In this document: one piece after another, positions 21,568 through 31,862 of the stretch
Layout of the letters: the number at the start of each line of letters is the position of its first letter
Numbering within the stretch: position 1 is the first letter of the stretch
DNA from: Helochares maculicollis
Lineage: Eukaryota > Arthropoda > Insecta > Coleoptera > Hydrophilidae
Direction of reading: 5' to 3'
Length of the DNA stretch: 41,292 nt
Assembly (NCBI GenBank): GCA_033557835.1
Contig: JAWQRO010000368.1
Location: 1 to 41,292 of the forward strand
Translations under genes and position numbers: made by a program
The notes under the pieces: generated by a model
Database searches by the model: none
What the model was told of the DNA's origin: nothing
Seen by the model: only the letters and a program-made list of their open reading frames with translations

Positions 21568-23584
21568 AACAAATAAAATACACACACTAGTACAGGTTAT
21601 AATTGTGCGTCTTTAAATATATTCCTTTACATGACGACTTCGCATCAGTATCGTGACGCCGGTTCCTTAGTAGAAAAAAATCTCTGCGCGTGTAAGCGAA
21701 AAGTTTTTCGATATAAAGTTAAGCAGGATAAACTCGCATTGTTAGGAAGGAAGTTGGGGTCGAGCCGCGCTTGTCTATCTAAAAGATCTCTCGATGAAAC
21801 CGGTGTATGACAGAAGGATATATGAAACGACACCGTCTTGAGATATGAAGATTGATTATAGCTGGTAGGCCTTTTGCCTTCGCGATTCACATTTCTACTT
21901 TTTTTCTAATTAATGCTTTTTTTCGCTGACCAACTTCATCCAACTACTAAACTTGGTGTTCTTTGTTGCTCTTCCGGTTGACTATTCGTTTTTCACTTCC
22001 TTCCTCTATGCGAATAGTCCGACGGCGTATCGAAACCTCGTTTAATTCAGACCGTTAATAATAAATATGGTACATAATGCTTCTTTAGCGCATCCGCAAC
22101 CACCTCGCGAATTCCGAAAAACTTGTTCATTTTCGTAGGAGTCGGCAATTTAGTGGTTGCGCTTAATCGTGCAAAGCTACATGATGATCAAATTCCAATT
22201 CGCGACCGGGCTTAAATGAAAGCCGCATTTGCAAGTCGCAAGATTAAACTCCAATCAGACGTCGGGGCGCTAAATGCGACAAAAACGCGGTTATGCTTTT
22301 TACCGCACGTATTTTATATTTTAAATGCATCAAGGAGCGAATTGTAACCGCGTTTCAAAGAACAAACGAAATTGAAAGAAAAAGCGCATTAGCATAACGA
22401 CTTTTCGACTTTTGCCATTAAAAAGTCCCGTTCCGTCCTGGATAAACAGTTTTCACTTATTGCGGATTAAAACAGAAAAAGACATCGGCCATACCGCCTT
22501 AATTTTTTTAATCTCCGTTTAATTTGGGAATCGTGCCATTCTTCTGTATTCTACTGGACATTCTTTCGCATTTATAACAGTACGCATTTAATGAAGTCAC
22601 CATTACTCATTTTAAGAGTCAATTAAAACTAAAATTTCAGCGACGCATTTATAATAATCTCATTCAGAGATCAGTTTATTACAGTTTTTATGTGCAGCAA
22701 TCAGGTAAATATGTATGATATAAAATAAATAATATTAGTTGCCAGTATGGAAGTGTTATCTCTTGGGACCGAATGCGAGCGAATGACTTGAAGCACCGTA
22801 TCCTAATAAAAGTATGACTTTATGACGTATTAGGCAGCGGGTAATTGAGGCATTTGCTATATTTGGTTTCTGTTTATCGCATCAAAATCTGTCGTTATTA
22901 TTGGAATTTAAATGTCGACAGACTTTTGCAAACGAATAACTTGTAACTTGCCCTGGACGTTCAGGTAAATTAAATTTTCATTATAAAATGTTTAGCCTTG
23001 TTTGATTTATACCAATACTTGCGATTTTTTTTTGAAAACGCATATTTCTACACAACGTAAATAATACTCTAAGTCTATTGTTCTTGTGGCATCATAGTTT
23101 TATCTAGTGGACTTTTTTAAACGATACCTTTGAAATTTAATGTGAAAACTCAAGCGATGAAGAACGGTATCTAAACTTAACCTAATGTCACTTCTACTGA
23201 ACGAAACGATGCTTAACGATAATGAAAATGTCTGTTTAGAGAAAGATTATTATGAATAAAGGTGGATAAAGGGCGTTAGTAATGCGGATGAGGAATTTCC
23301 CATCCTTTGCACTTCCGGGTTTAAAGGATCTTTGATTCGGCTTCCGCCTCCGCAGGACGAATTATATTTTAATACCTTTGTCTGACTGCTGCGTCTCCCA
23401 AATGCGCTGATCGCTCTAAATTGCCCAACCCTTCTCACGATTGCTGAATTCTTGTCGTTATCTTTACTTGCAGGTAATTACTTTGATTTATATTATTTGT
23501 TTACATTTTCAGTTTGCGATCAACTTATCAGATTGAAGTCGCAACGATTTTTTGATTAGACTATAAAGAAGCCAGACGTTTTAT
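21568..23584. other. No gene seen; GC-richer island at about 21640-22500, then mixed DNA
   Basis: The island contains CpG-bearing sequence with words such as 'gcgaccgggctt' and 'cgtcggggcgc' near 22200-22270, and TTTTAT/ATTA-type sites near 22300-22400. A second, smaller island is at 23240-23460. Open frames at 21645-21890 and 23250-23438 minus have no recognisable motif. This is a candidate conserved noncoding block by composition only. Confidence 0.4.
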
Positions 23585-23965
23585 GTGCTGTTATTGTTTT
23601 ATGTGCTTGTTAAGTTGTCCAGACTTGTTTTGCGTAAATGCACTAGCATCGCAGTTTCAATAATAAAACGAAAATTTGCTAAAACGATAAACAATGCAAA
23701 GAGCACAATGTTTTGGATGCTAAGCAGAATGAAGGCGGGGGGGGGGATTTGTCTTTCGATTTATATGAATACAGACAGACATGAAATCGTAAATACTTTA
23801 AGGAAGTGTAAAGATGTAATTAAAATCTGCCTATTATTGAGATCGGAGGTAAATCCTTACAAATCTTGTGAGTCAGTAATTATTGCTAACTTTAGAACGA
23901 TCCTTGTAGTCATTTCACAATATGTGCTATATATGAGCATTGGAAACCTATTTGAAAATAAATAA
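23585..23965 (+). CDS. Doubtful open frame, unidentified
   Basis: An open run of about 126 codons without a good ATG near its beginning; the first in-frame ATG falls about 40 codons in, near 23708. It crosses a run of ten G (23737-23746), where length slips are likely. The translation shows a basic stretch and hydrophobic patches but no motif that I know. It may well be chance. Confidence 0.12.
   Translation: MLLLFYVLVKLSRLVLRKCTSIAVSIIKRKFAKTINNAKSTMFWMLSRMKAGGGICLSIYMNTDRHEIVNTLRKCKDVIKICLLLRSEVNPYKSCESVIIANFRTILVVISQYVLYMSIGNLFENK
23737..23746. repeat. Poly-G run (10 bases)
   Basis: An isolated homopolymer of G in AT-rich DNA, prone to length change and to sequencing error. Confidence 0.8.
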
Positions 23966-24758
23966 TAAAAACGAAATGCAATTTAAATAATCAGTCTAAC
24001 AATAAGCCTGAAAATGTCTTAAAGAAACATAAATAGCAATTTCGCGGAAAATTTCGACGACTACTTGTAATTACTGACAAATATATCCTAAAATACTTAA
24101 TCAACAAGATTTTTTAAACGTCATAAAAGCAGATAAAGCCTGAAAATATATTTTAAGGATATTTTGAAAATTGTAGCACTAAATAGAAAATATCTCAACG
24201 CCTTTGACTATAGGATCTCTATACACACCTTTTGTAAAGTATACTTCAAAAACAATCAAGTAAAAAATAATTATAGTCAGACCTTGCAAACAAAACAAAT
24301 ATGTAAATCCTAATATTTAATATAATTTCATAAAAAATCCTAAAAATATTGAATATTAGTATTGATACAAAACAAACAATCAAAACTTTGTGTTGGTACA
24401 AATGCTGTATTTCTGTGTTCGAAATCATTTATTTCAATAATGAGGTTAATCTTTCTTTTTGCTAATATCAAATAGGGATCGTTGTAGATTTCTGCCTTCT
24501 AATCACTTTTACATATTTCACTAGCTTTCTTGTTGCTCTATTAAGCAGTATGTAACCAATTATTGATTTGTTGATATTAGTCTTTAGTGTATTTATAATA
24601 GTTTTTCTTTTTCTGAAAAATGTTTGCTACGATCAGATGTTTAATAGTGCAACAGTTTTTTTCGATTACTATTTCTTATATTTTCTCCTTCTTTTCCGGT
24701 TACATCTCAGACCTTACTATCTATTTCCACACTATTGCATTCACAACTTATATTAGTA
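23966..24758. other. No recognised gene; A-rich on the minus strand
   Basis: The plus strand is T-rich from about 24430 on. The minus strand reads as short Lys/Asn/Glu-rich fragments that may continue the unidentified coding trace described at 24759-26240. No defined element edge was seen. Confidence 0.35.
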
Positions 24759-24926
24759 TTATAATATCTGTGTATTCTTCCGTGTCAATTCTTTCCAGAA
24801 TGCTGTCTTATTTGCTGCTTCTTTATCTTCATTTTGTTTATCAACTGCAGTAATATTTATACCTCCTTCTTTAGCGTTATTCATTTTGAGGTTGATTATA
24901 CGACTTGATTTCCAGCTATCTACATA

Positions 24927-26159
24927 TGAGGTGTATCGCGAATTTTGTGTTTTTTCAAAAACTATTTATTTATTCATGAATATCTATTTTGTTCCCTTCA
25001 AAGTAATCCCCATGAAATATTATACACTTGTGCCAACGTTTTTTCCAATCTTCGAAGCACTTAAAAAAATCATTTTCCTTTATCTTGTTCAGCTCCTCCT
25101 TCGATGCCATCTTTATCTCGTCAATATTAGCGTAGCGTCTTCCGTTCATGGACCTCTTTAGTTTCGGGAACAAGAAAAAGTCAAAGGGGTCCAGATCTGG
25201 AGAATATGATGGCTGCGGCATCATTAGTGTGTTGTTTTTGGCTAAAAAGTTGCGCATAAGCAGCGATGTGTGAGCAGGGGCATTATCCTGGTGCAAAAGT
25301 CAATTTTTGCTCTTTCACAAAACCGGGCGATTGCTTCACGCAAATTGCGCATAACTTGCAGGCAATACTCCTTATTGACCGTTTTACCTTTTGGCAAGAA
25401 CTCACGATGCACCACGCCCCTGCAATCGACGAAAACGGTAAGCAAAACTTTCACAGTCGACCGAACTTGGCGAACTTTTTTCGGTCTTGGTTTGTGTGGC
25501 AGCTTCCATTGAGATGCTTGAGCTTTGGTTTCCACGTTATAACCGTTAACCCACGATTCCTCACCAGTTATGACCCTCTGGAGCAAATTTTCATGCGAAT
25601 CTGTTTTTGGTCGAAATTGAGCAATTTTGGTACGAATTTCGCGACGACCCGTCTCATGCCCAAATCATTGATAACAATCGAATGGCACGAGCCAATCGAT
25701 ATGTCTAGGTCCTCAGCAACTTCTCTAACGGTGATTCGACGATTGGCGAATACCATCAATTTTTTCGTTTGTTGTTGAAGTGCGCGGACGTCCGGCACGC
25801 TCTTCGCCGTTCACATCTTCTCGGCCTTCTGAGAACATTTTATACCATCTATAAACGTTGCTTCGGTCGAAGATAGCTTCTTCGTATGCCACAGTCAACA
25901 TTCGGAATGCATTCGAGTACTTAATTTCATTTTTCATACAAAATTTGATACATGTTCTTTGAATAGGTAAAAATCGAAGAAGAGCCAAAACACATGCAAG
26001 CAAAGCAGCTGTCAACAATTAATTGAACTTTCAAAATGGCCGAACTTGTCGGTATAAATGAGAGACATGAGTACCAATGTAACGCCACAAAAAATCGAAA
26101 TTCGAATATACGTAACCCACCAAATTTCAAAATTCGCGATACTTATTGAGCACACCTCG
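24927..26159 (-). mobile_element. Mariner element 3, same family as element 2
   Basis: Length 1233 bp with TA on both sides (24925-24926 and 26160-26161). The right end carries the full TIR (reversed: 'cgaggtgtgctcaataag'). The left TIR starts 'tgaggtgt' and then jumps to 'atcgcgaattttgtg', lacking about 14 internal bases. The interior matches element 2 closely and in addition keeps the N-terminal coding part and 5' untranslated region that element 2 has lost, while lacking about 50 bases that element 2 keeps near 25590. Confidence 0.93.
24970..26018 (-). pseudogene. Mariner DD34D transposase pseudogene (element 3)
   Basis: From about 26018 the minus strand gives an N-terminal region ('TCIKFCMKNEIKYSNAFRML', YRWYKMFSEGREDV, GRPRTS), a second HTH (ITVREVAEDLDISIGS) after a 13-base deletion, then VITGEESW near 25550. 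GAC is now GAG there, so the first catalytic Asp is Glu. The frame is open to REAI, where about ten bases are lost near 25328. It resumes at QDNAPAHTS (second Asp), SPDLDPFDFFLFPK (third Asp) and a normal C-terminus (KRWHKC, GDYFEG) with a stop at 24970. At least three frameshifting deletions and the D-to-E change disable it. Confidence 0.9.
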
Positions 26160-26240
26160 TATTTATCTAAGGTTTCGTGTATTGATCATGCTGTTGGTCT
26201 GCCAGCTTTTTCCTCTTCCTTTCCTATTGAATAATACAGT

Positions 26241-26762
26241 ACATGCCCTTTTTTTTTCATTTGTTCCATTTTTGTATTATTTACTAGTAATACTTCTGTT
26301 TTATGAACTTTTGCTCCAACTTTTCTAATTTAATCTTTATACTTTTACTATTTCATGTTTCCACTTTTACTCCTTTATCTCTTGATATTATTTTTCAGTT
26401 TTTATTGTTTACGTGTTTAGAATTTTTTTGTTCTATTAATATATTTGAGTATTTTTTCGTTAATTTAGTTGACCTCTGTTAGTTTTTGAATTAATACATT
26501 TTTGTTTAACTTTTTATCTCTTGAGGTTCTCTTACTTACACAAAAAATATGTTTTCATGTATTTCCTCTGCTTTTATTTTCACCGCTGTGCATTACATCA
26601 TTCTTTTATTCTTTATTTCTCTTATGGATTTATCTTCCATTATAATATGTTTATCTCTTGTGTTATTTAAGTCAACGACAATGTAGTTAGCAAAAATTAG
26701 CTTAACAAATATACTCTAAATACATTTCAAAACATACTAATACTTTCATATTTTTTGTTACA
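26241..26762. other. T-rich DNA (A-rich on minus), no defined gene
   Basis: Probably a continuation of the decayed sequence that mariner 3 entered. The minus strand reads in short Lys/Asn/Glu-rich pieces such as 'MEDKSIREIKNKRMM' (near 26640) between stops. No family is recognised. Confidence 0.3.
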
Positions 26763-26885
26763 GGTAGGATGAAATATTTCAGGATTATTCAGTCCAGGTA
26801 AAGTTGAATATTATTACGATTACGAAATATCAACATTTTATCAGGTGTTTTATATTTATATAAGCCGTCATCAGGATATGCAAAA
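26763..26885 (-). repeat. Short repeat with CCTGATGACG box, Penelope-tail-like
   Basis: On the minus strand 'cctgatgacggcttatata' (from 26874) is followed by 'taaaatgttgatatttcg' and, near 26800, 'ctgaataatcctgaaatat'. The same box followed by TAAAATGTT occurs at 34640-34717. The CTGATGA box equals the first hammerhead box, and such tails occur in Penelope-like elements. Coding parts are absent here. The link to Penelope is tentative. Confidence 0.35.
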
Positions 26886-28534
26886 CGCACTGTACTAGGC
26901 AACAAAATGATATTCAATCGACATTTCTTGTTCTCAAGCCTGATATAGTAGAATAAAAGGGTCACATAACAAAGTTAGCAGTTCCTTAAGAAGTAATAGG
27001 CAGGGACAGCCATTAAAACGTATAGCAACCCAAATAATTCCCACTCAAAAAGTAAAAGCCCATTGTTAAACCGGCACATGCCGTTATTCTCTAACCTTCT
27101 ACTCCGACTATTCGCCATTCTTTCCTCTCCCTGTAATCCCATTTATTTCCCAAACCATTATAAAAATCGAAACGGTCACGAGAACCATAAAACTTAGACA
27201 TTAATGCAATTAGCATTCTTCTGCGCCCATAAATATACAGGTGTAACAAGTCGGTCTAATAACTACGTTACTTTATTATAGACACGTCTTATTGAGCGCG
27301 CGTTTATCGTGTTTCAGGTAATTTTCTTAAATGATTAGCATTTTGCATATTTGCCAATGCGGGCCATTCGTAAGAACGATTTGAATTTCTGATCGCGTTC
27401 CCCGTTGCAAGAAGCTGCGCTTGCGGACCGCAAACAAACAAATATAATAAATAACTCTCGGTCGTTATATTTAATACGATATAATTTTTTTGTCCACATG
27501 CATTTATTCCGGCCCGACCAAGCTGGAAACCCGGAAACTGTTTAAAATATATTTGCCGCTGCGCTGTCCCCTATCTCCCTTCGGCTGCTTTTTTCGCGCC
27601 TCCTCTTGCTCTCAGGACCGAAATCACGTCCTCAAGAACATTGATCCGGTGGTTTTGAAATGCTAAAATAATATTGATATATTGTGAATCTCAATGAAAA
27701 TTCCCGGTGATATATAGTGGGAGGATTTTCCTAGTTATAACGGCCTCAAGCGACACTTGTGTGAGAAAGGCCACTCTCTCCTCGCGCCAAAAAGGACTAT
27801 TAACCAAATTTATACGGCCGAGGTTCCTTTTTTCTCGCCTCCCGCGTCACGTCAGCGAAATGTATACCGTTTCCATTTGATTTATCCCCTCTAATTATCG
27901 CACTTTATTAATAATTGTTCCCTTTCCGTTCTTGGACTTCTACGACTTTGGCGTTCAAAAACCAACGAATGACAGTATCGAATGAGCGAAGAAAAGTCCA
28001 AGGCTCTCCTTTTCCTGTTTATCCCCGATAAACAAAGAAAGTCGCGCGTGAAAGTAGTTTCAGAGTATGAAACTCGGTTATCTTTACATTGTTAGAGTCG
28101 TCTGCAAACTTCATGCGGTTCAATACACAGGAATATCGTAAAATTTGAATATCATATTGAATATCCGAGAAATGCGAGCTCGTATGTGAAATTCAGTCAC
28201 GATTCTTATATAGTATAGTGGAATACTTGTTCTGTAAGTTTACAATTTATTTGTTTAAGAACGCTATTAACCATTCTACTGTTTGCACCTTCGTAATACC
28301 TAAGCTAATTCTAACATATCCAAAAAACCTTAAATGATAAACGTTTAAAGCAAGAAATGGTCGTGTTAAATCACGATAGTAATTTACGCAAACTATGAAA
28401 AATTTGAAAATTACAAATTAATCGTAGAAATCGCATACATTTTGATTTAACCATAAAAATTCTGTAGTAAAATCTTTTAATCAATAAACTAAACTGAAAG
28501 AAACTTTGAAAAGCTGGAATCATATCCTAACGTA
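26886..28534. other. No gene seen; long GC-richer island to about 28100
   Basis: About 26940-28100 is the longest CpG-bearing island between the mariners, with no open frame of note. Words such as 'cggtcgttatatttaatacg' (27459) suggest homeodomain-type sites. It could be a conserved noncoding block or promoter-proximal DNA. No TATA, splice or coding pattern was convincing. 28100-28534 is AT-rich. Confidence 0.4.
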
Positions 28535-28660
28535 CAAGGTTGTTCATTAAGTTTTGCGGTTTAAAAAGAAAAACACAATTTTATGGTTTGAAATACACTT
28601 TATTATTCAGTATAGTTTCTAATATATAGATTCTAATTTATGAATTCCATTTCTGAAGTG
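28535..28660 (-). mobile_element. Terminal fragment of another mariner-type element
   Basis: After a TA at 28533-28534 comes a mariner-like end, 'caaggttgttcattaagt' and 'tttgcggttt', resembling TIRs of the GGTTG...AAGT...GCGG kind. Just inside it, on the minus strand at 28631-28660, the frame reads HFRNGIHKLE, the usual C-terminal motif of mariner transposases, followed by a decayed tail. No partner TIR was found downstream, so only one end remains. It belongs to a lineage different from the other mariners here. Confidence 0.7.
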
Positions 28661-29500
28661 AAAATCTGGAATTTTGCTTGTAAATCAAAAATAAACCTAT
28701 CAAATATTAAATTAAATTACATTTTATCTATAAGCAAATGCATTGAAAGGGGCTATTTATAGTCGAAAACAGGGCGTCATGTTCATCATAAATTGAATAT
28801 AAAATTACTTGACTAGATATCCTAGAAATCGGTACTTTTTTCTACAGAATTGGCTAGGACATCACTTTATTTCTCTTACGACGAACTAAGAATTAGGTTA
28901 ATGCAAAACTAAGTATGTGGCTTTATCTACTCGTCTTTTTACGGAAATTCACAGGCAGACCGCGGCGTAAAATCAAGCAGCTGGGTTCATTTTAAAGCAG
29001 CACTTCCACTGAAACCTCAGGTCTCGCCAATTTGATGAAGATTGCGGATGAAGAATTACGTTCTTGCTGATGCGACTCGACACCCTTCTATATCCCGGTT
29101 CGGTATCGAACACAATCAGTTCGACTGCACACCAGACGATTGCCCCCTTGATCCTGTTGAATTCCCACCAGTAATATCCTTCCTTATTCCTGAACTGCTG
29201 TGCCATTTCGACACGCTTTTCAGCGTTTCTGAGCTAATTTTTTGGGAAATGTCTATATAACATGTACAATATTTCAAACATATTCTATTTTTAATAAATG
29301 TATCTTGGTTTTATAATATTGCTCACTACTTCAAGGTAAAGAATTATAACCAAAACCTAAGCTTTATTTAGAATTTGAAACACTTTTACCTCCAGATTTA
29401 GGGTTATTTCAAGCTCTAAAATTACTGTAATAAATTCAGACTTTAAACTATAAATTATTTTCTGTTGCTTAAACGCTACGTTTTAGCAAAAGTTATATAA
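28661..29500. other. No recognised gene; small island at about 28950-29250
   Basis: The island is open on both strands (28973-29206 minus, 77 codons; 29042-29260 plus, 72 codons). The minus translation begins near 'MAQQFRNKEGYYWWEFNR' and looks protein-like but matches nothing I know. The surrounding DNA is AT-rich. It may be a fragment of an exon, a repeat or noncoding DNA. Confidence 0.3.
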
Positions 29501-29501
29501 T

Positions 29502-29828
29502 TTAAGTCATATTAAGTGTGGAGTAGAAGAAGGTAGTAAAAGCAATTACAATAGGTAAGTTACAGTCGTGATGTAGCAGTAAGTTGTGCGATGTCTTAGC
29601 AGAAAGCGAGCAAACTCCACAAGTGCTTGTTCCAGAATTGCTTCCTAAGCGTTCCAGTTCACCACATTTGCCACCAGATTTGCGTCTGGATAAATTTCCT
29701 GATTTCGCTGACACGGTTCTCAAGACAAGTTTTGTCCTCTTGAATTCCCAGTAAAAATAAATAAGCGCGGATTTAGCACCTTCTGCTTCTTTAAATCCGA
29801 GCCCGTGCCGAACTAGAACGTTTATCAT
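29502..29828 (-). CDS. Doubtful open frame, both strands open
   Basis: From an ATG at 29828 the minus frame runs about 108 codons to 29502 (includes GLGFKEAEGAKSALIYFYW and STCGVCSLSAKTSHN). Over 29572-29754 a plus frame is also open for about 60 codons ('EQTPQVLVPELLPK', 'LRLDKFPDFADTVLK') without an ATG start near its beginning. Neither resembles a known family. Codon use on both sides is plausible, so strand and reality are open; a conserved noncoding block would also fit. Confidence 0.18.
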   Translation of the reverse strand: MINVLVRHGLGFKEAEGAKSALIYFYWEFKRTKLVLRTVSAKSGNLSRRKSGGKCGELERLGSNSGTSTCGVCSLSAKTSHNLLLHHDCNLPIVIAFTTFFYSTLNMT

Positions 29829-29855
29829 AAAAACGTCTCGCTTGACCACATGCAA

Positions 29856-31580
29856 TATTCTCGAGAAAAATTCCTCGAGCTATCGTTCCCAAGTCGGCGA
29901 GTTCACCAGAATTTCTTTCATATTTCAATATTTCATATTCACTTGATACCCCTGATTACATCTCATATGAATATGAATTATTATTTAGTTATTATTTATA
30001 GTATTAATTATACAAATTTTAATGATTATGATAATGCAATGTTTCATCCGAAGTTCTAAATTTAGAATTCAATTATCTTGACTTTTTATTCTTAATAATG
30101 TTAATTTCTATACTCTATATTTTTTATTTTGAATCTAAAAATATTGCACTACCTTAAAACAAATATTTAAGTATAAAGATAAGTATAAATAAGCTTTAAT
30201 ATTATTGTTTTAGTTAGCTCATTTTTATTCCATTCTTTTTTGGAATTTAGATGGTGCTATTTTAAATTTTTAGTCCTTACCTTGAACTCTACTAAAAGTC
30301 GGAGAATTTAGTCTAAGCGCATGAAACATTTACAGTAATATTCAATACAGTAGTTCACATAATGCTACTTGAACCTAAAATATAAAATTTCTTATCTCAA
30401 AAATTAACATATGACTAGATATTAACTAATCGTTTAAATTGAAGTGTAGATACTGTAAATTGGTCAAATATTTTATTTTTGAGATTGTAGTCATGAATTC
30501 TGCAATCACACTGATTTATCCTATAACAGTAGTTTAAAAGTGTATATTTTTAACGATAATGTCTCATCCCTAGTCTTGAAATAACCTAAAACAAAACACC
30601 GCAAGTACTATGATTTAGTTTTGACAGATTTGCAAGTATCGACTGCTCATTTTAAAATATCAAAATGTTAATAATTTGCCCTTAGGTGCTTGAATCCTGA
30701 AATCTTGAACTATCAAGCTTTTTGCTAAACGTTCTAAACTTTCTTTATTGCAAGTACAATTAGTAGGATTCTTAAGTACAGTTTTAATAAAATCAATGCC
30801 CATAGAAAGCAGTTTGCATATTCTCCTTTAACTTTATCCATAAATCTTTGAACTATTTTGTCATAATATGTCGAGTGTTTTATCATAACTCTTTCATTTA
30901 TGATTTTATAGCTTGCAATTAATGATTTTTAATCTTTTCTAAAACCATGATTATTCTCCAGATTTTTTTAGGATTTATGAGATTAATATGCATTTTTTAA
31001 TTTCAGTATTTTCTTTTCATAATCATTGTGATTTTTTTGTACTTCATTATCAATTTTTAATATTTTTTTGAAATTACGCTTGGAGACTTTTGTACTGCAA
31101 AAAGTTTCAAGATTTATCAAAATAATTTTTTAGGGACCTTCAGGATTATTTAGTAAAATTTTATTTTTTATTTATGAGACAATAGTATGGACGAATTTTT
31201 TTATTTTATGTGATTTGTACTAGCTTGGATACTTCTTATTGCACAAATTGAAATCGCAGTAGAATGAGAAATAAACGTTTGAATTTAGATTAGAAATAAG
31301 GAAGGATTTCCAAGTTTTTCTTGATATGAATGCTTGAGCTCAAGTTGTTTAAATTTTTCTATAAAAATGAACATTAGATAGTTGACTGCCTCAAAACTTA
31401 TCCGAAGGTTTTATACCCGTTAAGAAATTTACTACAATGTCACTTTTAAAATAAATTTTATTTTGCACATATTAGAATATTGGGGTGGCACACCACGAGT
31501 TTTAAACTTGATCATATTTTATCCAACGTAACATTTTATTAAATTGCAACGAAAACTTAAAGGTTTCGATAAAACATACT
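29856..31580. other. No gene seen; very AT-rich DNA
   Basis: Long AT-rich stretch without coding signal, RNA gene or repeat with clear edges. Quasi-repeated words of the 'aatcctgaaatcttgaac' kind (near 30690) hint at decayed short tandem repeats. Confidence 0.45.
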
Positions 31581-31862
31581 ATGATAATTAATGCAAGGGG
31601 CAGCAATGCATGGTTAGTTCCGGTAGGATCCGGCTATGTTAATTCACCTAAAGGAGTTGAAGCAACAAAGACAAAACGTGTGATGATATGGAAATCAGCT
31701 GTCAGGGTGCCGGTTATTTGCGACGCTTTCGGCATCCCCGTGGATTGTTGGAAATCGAGGTCAAGACGAAGAGTTGTCTTTTTCAATGCGAAGCCGAAGA
31801 TCGGAGATGAGATGAGACGAGAAGAGATGAGACGAGAAGAGATGAGACGAGATGCGATATGA
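31581..31862 (+). CDS. Doubtful open frame ending in a tandem repeat
   Basis: Begins with a genuine ATG and runs about 93 codons to a TGA at 31860-31862. The last 15 or so residues are a repeat-encoded, charged EEMRR tail. No known domain; nothing upstream suggests a promoter. It lies in a CpG-bearing island. It could be chance, an exon or a short secreted-less peptide; I see no signal sequence. Confidence 0.15.
   Translation: MIINARGSNAWLVPVGSGYVNSPKGVEATKTKRVMIWKSAVRVPVICDAFGIPVDCWKSRSRRRVVFFNAKPKIGDEMRREEMRREEMRRDAI
31811..31854. repeat. 15-bp tandem repeat, about three copies
   Basis: The unit 'gatgagacgagaaga' starts at 31811, 31826 and 31841, the third copy diverging after 12 bases. 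The period is a multiple of three, so the overlapping plus frame stays open and encodes EEMRR repeats. Confidence 0.85.

Larger units (their letters stand above)
24759..26240 (-). pseudogene. Unidentified decayed coding sequence interrupted by mariner 3
   Basis: If the mariner at 24927-26159 and one TA copy are removed, a single minus-strand frame runs across the old insertion point. It includes KEEEKAGRPTA, a TGA near 26192 (a likely CGA change), then about 63 open codons containing 'SIHETLDKYVDSWK' and, after the junction, 'GGINITAVDKQNEDKEAANK' and TAFWKEL. It ends at TAA 24759-24761. More A-rich coding-like sequence continues on both sides (to about 26690 and below 24759) in broken frames. 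The composition looks like real protein, but I recognise no family. It could be an older transposon, a retroelement or a gene relic. Confidence 0.35.

Noticed and set aside
24568..24853. Two hydrophobic plus-strand frames resembling membrane proteins
   Set aside because: The Phe/Leu/Tyr-rich translation comes from T-rich DNA whose other strand reads as the unidentified Lys-rich coding trace.
25266..25778. 170-codon plus-strand open frame
   Set aside because: Antisense to the mariner 3 transposase; no motif of its own.
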